From: Rhizobium sp. CC-YZS058
GTDB taxonomy: Bacteria; Pseudomonadota; Alphaproteobacteria; Rhizobiales; Rhizobiaceae
Direction: 5' to 3'
Assembly (NCBI RefSeq): GCF_034720595.1
Contig: NZ_JAYESJ010000001.1
Location: 956,001-1,020,000, forward strand
Length of the DNA: 64,000 nt
The notes under the pieces were generated by a model that worked only from the letters and a program-made list of their open reading frames with translations, searched no databases and was not told the origin of the DNA. This document shows, one piece after another, positions 16,292 to 26,327 of the stretch. A program made the translations under genes and the position numbers. The stretch's first letter is position 1. Every line of letters starts with the position of its first letter.

Positions 16292-17116
16292 ATGGCCCGT
16301 GCCGTCACCACCAGACACAAAGCCTTCGCCACGCTCGCCGCCTGGATCGTCGCGCTCGTCATCTTCTTCCCGATCCTGTACACGATCATCACCTCGTTCA
16401 AGTCGGAGACCGAGGCGATCGCGGGCTTCAACCTTATCCCCTCGGGCACGACCGAGAGCTATGCGGCGGTGCAGACGCAGTACAACTACTTCAAGCCCTT
16501 CATGAACTCGGTGCTGCTCTCGGTCGGCTCGACGATCCTGGCGCTGGCAATCGCCATTCCGGCGGCCTGGTCCATGGCGTTTTCGCCGACCAAGCGCACC
16601 AAGGACATCCTGATGTGGATGCTTTCGACGAAGATGATGCCGGCCGTCGCCGTCCTCTTCCCCATGTATCTGATCTTCCGCAATTTCGGCCTGCTCGACA
16701 GCCGTATCGGCCTGATCCTGATGCTGACCATGATCAACCTGCCGATCGTGGTGTGGATGCTCTACACCTACTTCCGGGAAATTCCCGGTGAGATCCTCGA
16801 GGCCGCGCGTATGGACGGCGCATCGCTCTGGGGCGAGATCGTCTATGTCCTGACCCCGATGGCGGTTCCGGGCATCGCCTCCACCATGTTGCTCAACATC
16901 ATCCTGGCCTGGAACGAAGCCTTCTGGACGATCCGGCTGACGACGACCAATGCCGCGCCGCTGACCGCCTTCATCTCGTCCTTCTCCAGTCCACAGGGGT
17001 TGTTCTGGGCCAAGCTTTCGGCCGCCTCGACGCTCGCCATCGCGCCGATCCTGATCATGGGCTGGTTCTCGCAGAAGCAGCTGGTGCGCGGGCTCACCTT
17101 CGGCGCCGTCAAGTAA
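16292..17116 (+). CDS. smoG: sorbitol/mannitol ABC transporter permease
   Basis: A 274-residue MalG-like permease starting 14 bp after smoF, with a GAGGAGATTTCGCC ribosome site. It has several membrane helices ([40 protein letters not shown]) and the EAA loop [19 protein letters not shown]. The C-terminus [16 protein letters not shown] is the usual ending of this subfamily. It is the partner of SmoF. Confidence 0.93.
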   Translation: MARAVTTRHKAFATLAAWIVALVIFFPILYTIITSFKSETEAIAGFNLIPSGTTESYAAVQTQYNYFKPFMNSVLLSVGSTILALAIAIPAAWSMAFSPTKRTKDILMWMLSTKMMPAVAVLFPMYLIFRNFGLLDSRIGLILMLTMINLPIVVWMLYTYFREIPGEILEAARMDGASLWGEIVYVLTPMAVPGIASTMLLNIILAWNEAFWTIRLTTTNAAPLTAFISSFSSPQGLFWAKLSAASTLAIAPILIMGWFSQKQLVRGLTFGAVK

Positions 17117-17145
17117 ACAAACACAAGAACAAGCGGGAGGCACAG

Positions 17146-18143
<998 letters not shown>

Positions 18144-18147
<4 letters not shown>

Positions 18148-18917
18148 CACGTCTTGAAGGCAAGAGCGCGCTGATCACGGGATCGGCGCGCGGGATCGGC
18201 CGCGCCTTCGCGGAGGCCTATATCCGCGAGGGCGCCCGCGTGGCGATCGCCGACATCAACCTCGAACGGGCAACGGCGACGGCGGCCGAGCTCGGACCGC
18301 AGGCCTATGCGGTGGAAATGGATGTGACCAGCCAGGCCTCGATCGATGCGGCCATCGCCGCCGTGGTTGCCAAGGCCGGCGGTCTCGACATTCTCGTCAA
18401 CAATGCCGCGCTTTTCGACCTCGCGCCGATCGTCGAGATCACCCGCGAAAGCTATGATCGCCTGTTCTCCATCAACGTCGCCGGAACGCTCTTCACCCTG
18501 CAGGCCGCCGCCAAGCAGATGATCGCCCAGGGACGCGGTGGCAAGATCGTCAACATGGCGAGCCAGGCCGGACGACGCGGCGAGGCGCTCGTCGCCATCT
18601 ACTGCGCCACCAAGGCGGCCGTCATCAGCCTCACCCAGTCGGCCGGGCTCGATCTCATCAAGCACGGCATCAATGTCAATGCGATTGCCCCCGGCGTCGT
18701 CGACGGCGAGCATTGGGACGGCGTGGACGCCCTGTTTGCCAAATATGAGAACCGCCCGCTCGGCGAAAAGAAGAAGCTCGTCGGCGCCGAAGTGCCCTTC
18801 GGCCGCATGGGCACCGCGCAGGATCTTGTCGGCATGGCGATCTTCCTCGCCTCGGCCGAAAGCGACTACGTGGTTTCGCAGACCTACAATGTCGATGGCG
18901 GCAACTGGATGAGCTGA
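18144..18917 (+). CDS. smoS: sorbitol dehydrogenase (SDR family)
   Basis: A 257-residue short-chain dehydrogenase. The cofactor site is [11 protein letters not shown], followed by [11 protein letters not shown], catalytic Ser in [12 protein letters not shown] and [10 protein letters not shown]. The protein ends GGNWMS like other SmoS proteins. It oxidises D-sorbitol to D-fructose (and related hexitols) with NAD. Its coupling to smoK and position before mtlK support the assignment. Specificity among polyols is not provable by eye. Confidence 0.92.
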
Positions 18918-18962
18918 GCGCGACCGCCGCGCCAGTTCCCCGTCTCCGAAAAGGGTAAGACC

Positions 18963-20444
18963 ATGACCACCAAGCTCTCGCTCGCCACGCTCGACGCCAT
19001 CAAGGCGACCGCCACGATCCCGACCTATGAGCGCGCCGCGCTGTCGGCCGGCATCGTTCATTTCGGCGTCGGCAATTTCCATCGCGCCCACCAGGCCATC
19101 TATCTCGACGACCTGTTCAACACAGGCCGCGATCATGATTGGGCGATCATCGGTGCAGGCGTGCTGCCCTCCGACGAAGCCATGCGCCAGAAGCTCGCCG
19201 CACAGGACCTTCTGACCACGGTCGTCGAGCAGGACAACAACCGCTCGGCCGCCCGCGTCACCGGGCCGATGATCGACTTCCTGACGCCGAACGATCCGGC
19301 TGCCACCATCGCCAAGCTCGCCGATCCGGCGATCCGCATCGTCTCGCTGACGATCACCGAAGGCGGCTACTTCATCGACGCGAGTGGCCACTTCAATGCC
19401 GCCCATCCGGCGATCGTCGCCGATGGCGAGAGCCCCGACCAGCCGAAGACCGTCTTCGGCCTGATCATCGCCGGGCTGAAGGCGCGCCGCGCTGCCGGCA
19501 TCGCGCCCTTCACCGTCATGTCCTGCGACAATATCCCCGGCAATGGCGAAGTGACGCACGCAGCCGTCTCGGGTCTCGCCCGGCTCTCCGATCCGGCGCT
19601 TGCCGATTGGATCGACTCCACCGTGGCCTTCCCGAACGCCATGGTCGACCGCATCACGCCGGCCACCGGCCCGCGCGAGATCGGGATTGCCGCCGATGAG
19701 TACGGGATCGAGGATGCCTGGCCGGTGTTCTGCGAAGAGTTCAAGCAGTGGGTGCTGGAAGACAACTTCCCCGCCGGCCGCCCGGCGCTTGAAGAGGTCG
19801 GCGTCCAGTTCGTGCCGGATGTGGCGCCCTACGAACATATGAAGATCCGCATTCTGAACGGCGGCCATGCGGCCATCGCCTATCCGGCGGCTCTGCTCGA
19901 TGTCCATTTCGTGCATGAGGCGATGCAGGAGCCGATCATCCAGGCATTCCTGGAGAAGCTGGAAACCGACGAGATCATCCCGATCGTTCCCCCGGTTCCC
20001 GACACCGATCTCAACGCATACTACAAGCAGGTCGAGAACCGGCTCTTCAACCCGAAGATCGGCGACACCATTCCGCGCCTCGCGCAGGACGGCTCCAACC
20101 GGCAGCCGAAGTTCATTCTGCCCTCGACGCTCGATCGCCTGCGCCAAGGGCTCGATGTCACCGGTCTCTCGCTCGTCTCGGCCCTGTGGTGCCGCTACTT
20201 CCTCGGCGTCACCGACAGCGGCAAGCCGATCACCTTCAACGATGCCAGCGCCGACCGGCTGCATGCCTCAGCGGTGAAGGCCAAGGACGACCCGATGGCC
20301 TTCCTTGCGCTTTCCGATATCTTCGGCGAGGTGGCCCAGTCCGAGATCTTCCGCGCCCGCTTCGCCCATGCGCTGAAGACGCTTTCGGACCAGGGCACGC
20401 GGCGCACGCTGCAGCTCTATCTCGACGGCAAGCTCGCGGAGTAG
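18963..20444 (+). CDS. mtlK: mannitol 2-dehydrogenase (polyol long-chain family)
   Basis: A 493-residue polyol-specific long-chain dehydrogenase. It shows the start-region signature HFGVGNFHRAHQAIYLDDL, SLTITEGGYFIDASG, SCDNIPGNGEV and the catalytic K-x4-N-x2-H in MKIRILNGGHAAIAYPA. It oxidises D-mannitol to fructose, and D-arabinitol to D-xylulose in some homologues. The ATG at 18963 has an AAAAGGGTAAGACC ribosome site. The 45-bp gap after smoS holds no terminator, so it is part of the operon. Confidence 0.94.
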   Translation: MTTKLSLATLDAIKATATIPTYERAALSAGIVHFGVGNFHRAHQAIYLDDLFNTGRDHDWAIIGAGVLPSDEAMRQKLAAQDLLTTVVEQDNNRSAARVTGPMIDFLTPNDPAATIAKLADPAIRIVSLTITEGGYFIDASGHFNAAHPAIVADGESPDQPKTVFGLIIAGLKARRAAGIAPFTVMSCDNIPGNGEVTHAAVSGLARLSDPALADWIDSTVAFPNAMVDRITPATGPREIGIAADEYGIEDAWPVFCEEFKQWVLEDNFPAGRPALEEVGVQFVPDVAPYEHMKIRILNGGHAAIAYPAALLDVHFVHEAMQEPIIQAFLEKLETDEIIPIVPPVPDTDLNAYYKQVENRLFNPKIGDTIPRLAQDGSNRQPKFILPSTLDRLRQGLDVTGLSLVSALWCRYFLGVTDSGKPITFNDASADRLHASAVKAKDDPMAFLALSDIFGEVAQSEIFRARFAHALKTLSDQGTRRTLQLYLDGKLAE

Positions 20445-20448
20445 GCGG

Positions 20449-21138
20449 ATGACGGATGTGCTGGCCCCGGAGCTGGTGATCTTCGATTGCGATGGCGTTC
20501 TCGTCGATAGCGAGCCGCTGTCCATCGATGTCCTGGTCCGGGTGCTGCGCACGGCCGGGGTCACGATGGATGCCGAGGAGGCGATCGAGCGCTTCCTCGG
20601 AAAAAGCCTCAAGACCATGTCGGACATCCTGCATGAGGACTACGGCCTGCAGGTGGACGACCGATTTCTCGAAGCCATGCGGCACGATCTCTACCACCGG
20701 TTCGAGACCGAGCTGCAGCCGGTGGCCGGCATCGCCGAAACGCTCGATCGGCTGCCGATCGCGCGCTGCGTTGCTTCCTCCAGCCAGATGGAGCGCATTC
20801 GCCTGTCGCTGACCATCACCGGGCTCATCGGCAAGCTGGAACCGCATCTCTTCTCGGCCACCATGGTTCGCAACGGCAAGCCGGCGCCGGATCTCTTCCT
20901 GCATGCCGCGCAGGAGATGGGCACGCCGCCCTCGGCCTGCATCGTCATTGAGGACAGCCCCGCCGGCATCCAAGCCGCCAAGGCCGCCGGCATGCGGGTC
21001 TTCGCCTTTGCCGGCGCTTCGCATGCTCGGACCCAGCGTCACCTGGCCGCGTTGACGGCGCTCGAGCCCGATGCCCTGTTTGACGACATGCGCGAACTCC
21101 TCCATCTTGTCGCGCGGGAACGAGGGTCGGAGCACTGA
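20449..21138 (+). CDS. HAD-superfamily sugar-phosphatase-like hydrolase
   Basis: A 229-residue haloacid dehalogenase-like protein of the beta-phosphoglucomutase/phosphatase branch. Motif I is IFDCDGVLVDSEPL, motif II ASSSQME, the lysine is in NGKPAPDLFLHAA, and motif IV IEDSPAGIQAAKAAGM. It begins 4 bp after the mtlK stop, so it is co-transcribed. It may clear sugar phosphates formed from polyols, but its substrate is unknown. Confidence 0.88.
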   Translation: MTDVLAPELVIFDCDGVLVDSEPLSIDVLVRVLRTAGVTMDAEEAIERFLGKSLKTMSDILHEDYGLQVDDRFLEAMRHDLYHRFETELQPVAGIAETLDRLPIARCVASSSQMERIRLSLTITGLIGKLEPHLFSATMVRNGKPAPDLFLHAAQEMGTPPSACIVIEDSPAGIQAAKAAGMRVFAFAGASHARTQRHLAALTALEPDALFDDMRELLHLVARERGSEH

Positions 21139-21303
21139 AGACAGGCGAGGAGGGACGGCCGGGCAGGGTGGCGAACGGGGGCTCGCCCGTTGTCGCTCGT
21201 CTGGTGGTGGCCTGTCGCCGGGGTCGGTCGGAGTCTCGGCAGAGGGGGACGTGGGCTCGTCAGGCACTTATGCAGGAAAGCTGGAGCGAGCGGCAGACAA
21301 AGA

Positions 21304-21349
21304 CCCCCTCTGGACCGCTGTCCATCTCTCCCACAAGGGGGGAGAGACC
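21304..21349 (-). repeat. REP/RIME-like palindromic repeat, diverged copy 4
   Basis: Same 46-bp unit as at 174, but the first hairpin reads GGACCGCTGTCC instead of GGCCTGCCGGCC, with compensating changes that keep the palindrome partly paired. It lies in the 258-bp gap between the HAD gene and the pentulose kinase. No other feature is visible in that gap. Confidence 0.7.
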
Positions 21350-21396
21350 GAGGGGCGCGCGCCTGCCACATCGTGTCGCAGCCCCGCGGGCCTTCC

Positions 21397-22974
21397 ATGC
21401 GTGACCTCGTCGTTGCCGTCGACATTGGCACAGGGAGTGCGCGTGCCGGCATCTTCGATCCGGAAGGCGCGCTGCTGGCGCGTGCCGATTATCCCATTTT
21501 GATGAACCGGCCGGAAGAAAACCACGCCGAGCATGATTCCGAAAACATCTGGGCGGCGGTCTGCATCGCGGTCAAGACCGCGCGCGCAAAGGCGGGTGTG
21601 GCGGCGGACGCCATCGTCGCGATCGGCTTCGATGCCACCTGTTCGCTCGTGGTCCGCGACCGCGAGGGCCTGCCCCTCTCCGTCAACCGCAAGGGCGATC
21701 CGCGCTGGGACACGATCGTCTGGCTCGACCATCGCGCCCTTGCCGAGGCGGACTTCTGCACCGCGACCGAGCATCCGGTTCTCCGCCATTCCGGCCGCGT
21801 CATGTCGCCCGAAATGGAAATGCCGAAGCTGATGTGGCTGAAGCAGTGCCTGCCGGAGCAATGGGCGCGGGCGGGCGCCATCTTCGACCTCGCCGATTTC
21901 ATGTCCTGGCGCGCAACCGGCAGTCTGGCCCGCTCGCGCTGCACGCTGACGGCCAAGTGGAACTATCTCTCCCATGCCGGCGGCTGGCAGGCGGATTTTC
22001 TGAGCCTGATCGGTCTCGGCGACCTGCGCGCCCGCGCGGCCCTGCCGGACGAGACGTTGCCGGTCGGCGCGGCGATCGGCACGCTGACGGCGCAGGCCGC
22101 TGCCGATCTCGGTCTCAGCGAAGCCTGCCGGGTCGCGACCGGCATGATCGACGCCTATGCCGGTGCGGTGGGCGTGCTTGCGGCCTATGCGGGCGAGCCG
22201 GACCTCCTCTCGCGGCAACTGGCGCTGATTGCCGGAACCTCCAGCTGCATCGTCGCCTTCGATCGCCGGCTGAAACCGGGCTTCGGGCTCTGGGGCCCTT
22301 ATTACGAAGCCGCCTTTCCCGATCACTGGCTGGTGGAAGGCGGGCAGTCGGCCACGGGCGCTCTGCTCGACCATATCGTGCGCAGCCACTCCGCCGGCGG
22401 AGAGCCGGATGCCGAACTGCACCAGCGGATCGTTTTGCGGGTCCAGGAGCTGCGCGCCCAGCATGGCGAGGCCTTTGGCGCGCGGCTGCATATCCTGCCG
22501 GATTTTCACGGCAACCGCTCGCCCCACGCCGATCCGCATGCGCTGGGCGTCATCAGCGGTCTCACGCTCGACAGTTCGTTCGATGCGCTGTGCCGGCTCT
22601 ACTGGCGCGCCTGCGTGGCGATCGCGCTTGGCGTCAGACACAATCTCGATCTGATGAAGGAAGCGGGCTACACCGTCGATACGCTGCATGTGACCGGCGG
22701 GCACCTGCGCAATCCTCTGCTGATGGAGCTCTATGCCGATGCCACCGGCTGCCGGGTCAAGGTGCCGAAGGCGCTCGACGCCGTGCTCCTCGGCACCGCC
22801 ATGGTGGCTGCGGTGGCCGGCGGCGTGCATGCCGATCTTGCGGCGGCAGGCGCGGCCATGACCAGCGGCGAGCTCGAGCGCCTGCCGGACCCGGCGCTGC
22901 GCGCCCGCTACGATCGCGATTACCGCAAATTCCTGAGCCTCTACCGCCACCGCGCCGAGTTGGAGCAGGACTGA
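21397..22974 (+). CDS. FGGY-family carbohydrate (pentulose) kinase, ribulokinase-like
   Basis: A 525-residue sugar kinase. The N-terminal phosphate loop is VVAVDIGTGSARAGIFDPEG. The sequence IGFDATCSLVV, TIVWLDHRALAEA, EMEMPKLMWLK and IFDLADFMSWRATG is the wording of the FGGY/D-ribulokinase subgroup; GTSSCIVAF and TGGHLRNPLLMELYADATG complete the ATP site. It likely phosphorylates D-ribulose or D-xylulose, so it could process the product of arabinitol or ribitol oxidation by MtlK/SmoS. The start at ATG 21397 is chosen by homology; a ribosome site is weak (GCGGGCC). Confidence 0.88.
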   Translation: MRDLVVAVDIGTGSARAGIFDPEGALLARADYPILMNRPEENHAEHDSENIWAAVCIAVKTARAKAGVAADAIVAIGFDATCSLVVRDREGLPLSVNRKGDPRWDTIVWLDHRALAEADFCTATEHPVLRHSGRVMSPEMEMPKLMWLKQCLPEQWARAGAIFDLADFMSWRATGSLARSRCTLTAKWNYLSHAGGWQADFLSLIGLGDLRARAALPDETLPVGAAIGTLTAQAAADLGLSEACRVATGMIDAYAGAVGVLAAYAGEPDLLSRQLALIAGTSSCIVAFDRRLKPGFGLWGPYYEAAFPDHWLVEGGQSATGALLDHIVRSHSAGGEPDAELHQRIVLRVQELRAQHGEAFGARLHILPDFHGNRSPHADPHALGVISGLTLDSSFDALCRLYWRACVAIALGVRHNLDLMKEAGYTVDTLHVTGGHLRNPLLMELYADATGCRVKVPKALDAVLLGTAMVAAVAGGVHADLAAAGAAMTSGELERLPDPALRARYDRDYRKFLSLYRHRAELEQD

Positions 22975-23021
22975 CCACATCGAAACCGGCTTTCGGAAAA
23001 AAATTTATCGATCACGGAAAC

Positions 23022-23054
23022 CGGCCCGGAACCTTTCCTCGGGCGGGCCGTTTT
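23022..23054 (+). terminator. possible terminator after the pentulose kinase
   Basis: A 7-bp stem CGGCCCG / CGGGCCG with a 15-base loop is followed by TTTT, about 50 bp after the kinase stop. The loop is long, so this is weaker than the hairpin at 23151. Confidence 0.4.
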
Positions 23055-23150
23055 GTGGATGTCCGGACCGGGTTCACATCGCCCCCAATGCGAACCCCTT
23101 AGAAAATTCCGGCTTTCCAACTCACATGCCCCCTCGGTGAGTTGATGAAC

Positions 23151-23187
23151 ACGGCCAGTGCCCATCCCCCCGGGCACTGGCCGTTTT
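23151..23187 (+). terminator. rho-independent terminator
   Basis: A 13-bp perfect stem ACGGCCAGTGCCC / GGGCACTGGCCGT with a loop of about 8 bases ends in TTTTA. It stands 177 bp after the kinase stop; the 22975-23268 gap otherwise shows no gene. Confidence 0.65.
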
Positions 23188-23268
23188 ACGTTTGGCACTT
23201 GCGAGATTCACGACATAGCCACGAGCAGCCACGCGGAGGTGGCGACCGAGAAAGCTCGTTCGCCGCCT

Positions 23269-24285
23269 CTACTCGTCCGTCAGCGTGATGATCTCGTATT
23301 CATGGGCGGGAATGGTCAGGCGGTAGTCGACCCGTTCGGGCGTGGAGGCATAGCGGGCGGTGCCGCCGATGGCGATCGGGACCACGCGCTCGAGAACGGT
23401 GCGGGCAAAGCCCGGCTCCTCGCCCTCGGCGCCTTCGCGAAACACAGGCAAGGTTTCCGCCCAGACCAGCTCCAGCATGGTCCGGTCTTCGGCCGTCGTT
23501 TCCGTGCAGGCGAGCGACAGCCCGTCCATGCCGATCGAGAGCGCGCCATGCGAGGCGGAATTGACGATCAACTCGTGCATGGCAAGGCCGATATGCAGGG
23601 CCGCATTGGGCGAGAGGTGGGCATTGATGCCCGTCATCGCGATGGGCAAGGTCGTCCCGTGCCAATAGGGCGCCACCTGCTTCTCGACCAGTTCGAACAG
23701 AAACGCGCCGCGCCAGCTCGATTCCGTCACCAGATCCTGCGACGAGGCAAGCGACTGGATGCGTCCGCGGAACTTGACGAGGAAACTGTCGAGCGAGAAG
23801 GCCTGGCGCGCGGTTTGCGTGGCGATGCCCTGGATGATGGCGAGCAGGTTCTTCGAGCGATGGCTCAATTCGCGCAAGAGGGTCTTGAGGACCCGCTCGC
23901 GGTGCCGGGTCTCCGACACGTCGGTGATGACGGAGAGAACCGCGTCGCCGCCGCCGGAGGTGATGCGCTCCAGGTCGATCTTGAAAGTGAGCAGCCCGGC
24001 CGGCGAGGGGAGGTCGAGTTCGGTGGTTTCCGAGACGCCGGTCGAAAGAACCTGTTGTTTCAGCTCCCTGAGACCGGCACCTGGCGCGCCGAAGACGCGC
24101 TCGTCGCCATCCGGCGTGACCAGGGTTTCGAGGGTTGAGGGAAGATTGCCGGAGAGCAGGGTCTCCAGGCTCGACGACTGGACGAGGTAGCCGGTCCCGG
24201 TCTTCTTGAGCACAAGGTCCAGGAGACCGATCGTCTCGTCGGGAGACCGAATGCCCGACGAGGCGGAGGATCGAACAGTGGTCAC
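23269..24285 (-). CDS. HWE/HisKA_2 sensor histidine kinase near phyR
   Basis: A 338-residue kinase. The phosphoacceptor helix LLRELSHRSKNLLAIIQGIA lies near residue 160, with MHELIVNSASHGALS and the W-x-E motif LELVWAET in the catalytic domain, all typical of HWE kinases. A PAS-like input region (VLKKTGTGYLVQSSSLETLL) precedes it; there is no membrane segment, so it is cytoplasmic. I start it at GTG 24285 (GAGAAGG in front), because upstream codons would run through the phyR terminator and an EcfG promoter. Such kinases phosphorylate PhyR in the general stress response; the partner is inferred from location. Confidence 0.82.
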   Translation of the reverse strand: MTTVRSSASSGIRSPDETIGLLDLVLKKTGTGYLVQSSSLETLLSGNLPSTLETLVTPDGDERVFGAPGAGLRELKQQVLSTGVSETTELDLPSPAGLLTFKIDLERITSGGGDAVLSVITDVSETRHRERVLKTLLRELSHRSKNLLAIIQGIATQTARQAFSLDSFLVKFRGRIQSLASSQDLVTESSWRGAFLFELVEKQVAPYWHGTTLPIAMTGINAHLSPNAALHIGLAMHELIVNSASHGALSIGMDGLSLACTETTAEDRTMLELVWAETLPVFREGAEGEEPGFARTVLERVVPIAIGGTARYASTPERVDYRLTIPAHEYEIITLTDE

Positions 24286-24334
24286 GCGGCAGGCCTTCTC
24301 GTTTTCGGCGACGGCAAGGGAAGCTTCCGCTGTT

Positions 24335-24359
24335 AACGAAAGGGAATGCTGTCCGTTCC
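24335..24359 (-). promoter_or_regulatory. EcfG-type promoter of the HWE kinase gene
   Basis: On the minus strand GGAAC (24359-24355) is followed after 16 bases by CGTT (24338-24335), the consensus of alphaproteobacterial EcfG sigma factors. It lies 50 bp upstream of the GTG start and downstream of the phyR terminator. Confidence 0.8.
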
Positions 24360-24401
24360 ATCGTCGTTGACGTCTACGGGCACCATCCACCGGACGGCAT
24401 G

Positions 24402-24431
24402 AAAAAAACGCGGCCCGCAGCAAGCGGGCCG
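24402..24431 (-). terminator. rho-independent terminator of phyR
   Basis: On the minus strand the stem CGGCCCGC / GCGGGCCG with a 5-base loop is followed by CG and seven T. It starts about 25 bp after the phyR stop and separates phyR from the kinase transcript. Confidence 0.85.
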
Positions 24432-24454
24432 GCGCGGCATGGGTGGAGGCTGGA

Positions 24455-25249
24455 TCAGGCGGCTGCCTTGGTGGATTCGTTGAAGAACAAGGCCTGGCTG
24501 ATCAGGGCCTTGACCATGTCGGGGTTGAACGGCTTGGTCACCAGGAAGGTCGGCTCCGGCCGCTCGCCGGTCAAAAGACGCTCGGGGAAGGCCGTGATGA
24601 AGATGACGGGAATTGGCGCGGTGCGCAGGATTTCGTTCACTGCGTCGATGCCCGAGGAGCCGTCGGCCAGCTGGATATCGGCAAGCACCATGCTCGGCTG
24701 GCTGGACTTGAACAGCGCAACCGCCTCGTCGCGGGTACGCGCGATGCCGGTGACCCGATGGCCGAGACTCTCGACCATCTGTTCGATGTCGATGGCGATC
24801 AGCGGCTCGTCTTCGATGATCATGATGTCGGTCGCGACCTGACGCGAAATCTCTTCGGACGCCTGCTCGAGCAGCTTGTTGACCTGCTGCTGGCCGGTGC
24901 TGAGAACTTCCGCCGCCTCATCGGCGCGGAAACCTTCGACCGAGACGAGGAGGAACGCCTGGCGGGCGAGCGGCGAGACGGAGGCAAGGTTGACCGAGGC
25001 GCGCTTTTCCCAGGCGAAGGGCGAGACGGGTTCGGGGATCAGAACCGAAGAATTGCCGAACAGCTTTGTATAGAGCTGGAACAGGGCCACGCGGTCGCTG
25101 CTGGCTTCCGGAAAGATCGTCACATCGGAGATCAGAGCCTCCAGAACGGCCGCGACATAGGCATCACCCGAGGTCTGCGAGCCGGTGAGCGCGCGTGAGT
25201 AGCGGCGCAGATACGGCAGGAACGGGGCGATCCGGGTGGACAAAGACAT
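24455..25249 (-). CDS. phyR: PhyR, general stress response anti-anti-sigma factor
   Basis: A 264-residue protein with an N-terminal ECF-sigma-like domain (MSLSTRIAPFLPYLRRYSRA, VSPLARQAFLLVSVEGFRAD) and a C-terminal receiver domain. The receiver shows acidic DIMIIEDEPLIAIDIEQ, the phosphoacceptor Asp in MVLADIQLADG and the Lys in FLVTKPFNPD. When phosphorylated, PhyR binds NepR and frees EcfG. The start at 25249 has GGAGTTGTTTT in front; the frame extends upstream, but that part would cover the promoter. It is divergent from nepR-ecfG and has its own EcfG promoter. Confidence 0.96.
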   Translation of the reverse strand: MSLSTRIAPFLPYLRRYSRALTGSQTSGDAYVAAVLEALISDVTIFPEASSDRVALFQLYTKLFGNSSVLIPEPVSPFAWEKRASVNLASVSPLARQAFLLVSVEGFRADEAAEVLSTGQQQVNKLLEQASEEISRQVATDIMIIEDEPLIAIDIEQMVESLGHRVTGIARTRDEAVALFKSSQPSMVLADIQLADGSSGIDAVNEILRTAPIPVIFITAFPERLLTGERPEPTFLVTKPFNPDMVKALISQALFFNESTKAAA

Positions 25250-25296
25250 AAAACAACTCCCTCTCTCCAGCGCAAAGCCGGGCATGACGCCGTGGA

Positions 25297-25322
25297 AACG
25301 CACGTCGCGAAAAAAAGGTTCC
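25297..25322 (-). promoter_or_regulatory. EcfG-type promoter of phyR
   Basis: On the minus strand GGAAC (25322-25318) is followed after 17 bases by CGTT (25300-25297), 48 bp upstream of the phyR ATG. It implies positive feedback of EcfG on its own activator. Confidence 0.82.
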
Positions 25323-25328
25323 ATGAGG

Positions 25329-25353
25329 GGAACAAAATTTTCGCTCGCGCATT
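25329..25353 (+). promoter_or_regulatory. probable EcfG-type promoter of nepR-ecfG
   Basis: GGAAC (25329-25333) is followed after 16 bases by CATT, one base off the CGTT consensus. It fits the looser rhizobial form GGAAC-N18-TT. It sits 36 bp upstream of the nepR ATG and only six bases from the phyR promoter on the other strand. Confidence 0.55.
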
Positions 25354-25388
25354 CTGCTGCTGACGAATTTACGAGGGCATCGTATCCA

Positions 25389-25583
25389 ATGACCAGCAAG
25401 AAAGGGATTGGTCCCAGCGCGGATGAGCCGCTGCGGGCCGAAAATCCTCATGCGCAGATCGCAACGAAGCTGCGCGCACTTTATCTCTCCGTCCAGGAAG
25501 AAGCCATCCCTGACCGGTTTCTCGATCTCCTCGAAAAGCTCGACGCCGTCGAGCGCAAGTCCCTGCCGGATGTAGCCGAATGA
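25389..25583 (+). CDS. nepR: NepR anti-sigma factor
   Basis: A 64-residue protein with the NepR core IATKLRALYLSVQEEAIPDR followed by FLDLLEKLDAVE. It holds EcfG inactive until phosphorylated PhyR takes it away. The start at 25389 (MTSKKGIGPS) fits family length; upstream codons in frame would overlap the promoter. The stop overlaps the ecfG start (ATGA), so sigma and anti-sigma are translationally coupled. Confidence 0.93.
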   Translation: MTSKKGIGPSADEPLRAENPHAQIATKLRALYLSVQEEAIPDRFLDLLEKLDAVERKSLPDVAE

Positions 25584-26149
25584 GCGACAAGACGATGTCT
25601 TCGGAAGAACCGAGCTTCAAGCGCGAGATGCTGGCCGCCTTGCCGAGCCTGCGCGCCTTCGCCATGTCGCTGATCGGCCGCCACGACCGTGCGGACGACC
25701 TCGTGCAGGACACCATCATGAAGGCCTGGGCCAAGCAGGACCATTTCGAGATGGGCACCAATATGAAGGCTTGGCTGTTCACCATCCTTCGCAACGAGCT
25801 TTACAGCCAGATGCGCAAGCGCGGCCGCGAGGTGCAGGACAGCGACGGCTTCTTCACCGAGTCGCTCGCCCAGCATCCGTCGCAATATGGCTCGCTGGAC
25901 CTGCAGGACTTCAAGCGGGCGCTGAACATGCTGCCGCCGGACCAGCGGGAAGCCATCATTCTGGTAGGAGCCTCGGGCTTCTCCTACGAAGAGGCCGCCG
26001 AAATCTGCGGCTGCGCGCTCGGTACGATCAAGAGCCGTGTCAACCGCGCCCGCCAGCGCCTGTCGGATATCCTGCAGGTGACGGGCGAGAACGAATACGG
26101 TCCGGATTCCACCTCGGCTCCCCTGACGTCGCGCGCCTTCGTTTCGTAA
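25580..26149 (+). CDS. ecfG: EcfG-family general stress sigma factor
   Basis: A 189-residue ECF sigma factor of the ECF15 group. Region 2 is seen as SLIGRHDRADDLVQDTIMKA followed by WAKQDHFEMGTNMKAWLFTI, and region 4 as LPPDQREAIILVGASGFSYE followed by EAAEICGCALGTIKSRVNRA. It directs RNA polymerase to GGAAC-N16/17-CGTT promoters. Several such promoters are visible in this locus. It overlaps nepR by four bases. A weak GC hairpin (26176-26198) lies downstream without a T-run. Confidence 0.95.
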   Translation: MSDKTMSSEEPSFKREMLAALPSLRAFAMSLIGRHDRADDLVQDTIMKAWAKQDHFEMGTNMKAWLFTILRNELYSQMRKRGREVQDSDGFFTESLAQHPSQYGSLDLQDFKRALNMLPPDQREAIILVGASGFSYEEAAEICGCALGTIKSRVNRARQRLSDILQVTGENEYGPDSTSAPLTSRAFVS

Positions 26150-26327
26150 GTACCGTCTTCTTCATTCGCTATCGGGACCGCGGCCTTCGGCTGCGGTCTC
26201 GGCCGTTGTGACTTACGGGTTGCCTAACGCGAAGGATCATGCGCACTCTGGCGGCTCAGACTGTGAATCAATGACGGGCCTGCCTTGCATGCAGGGCGTG
26301 CCCGTCTCCTGCCAGGCCGTGAGTGGG

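Noticed and set aside
22975..23268. Small gene on the minus strand near 22941-23198
   Set aside because: It overlaps terminators, has no ribosome site and has a composition unlike a protein of this organism.
24286..24423. Longer N-terminus for the HWE kinase
   Set aside because: It would start inside the phyR terminator and include the EcfG promoter; the added residues have no family match.
25236..25388. Longer N-terminus for NepR
   Set aside because: The extra codons would overlap the EcfG promoters of phyR and nepR and are unlike NepR proteins.
26176..26198. Hairpin after ecfG as a terminator
   Set aside because: The stem is fair (one G-U pair) but there is no T-run, so termination is not supported.
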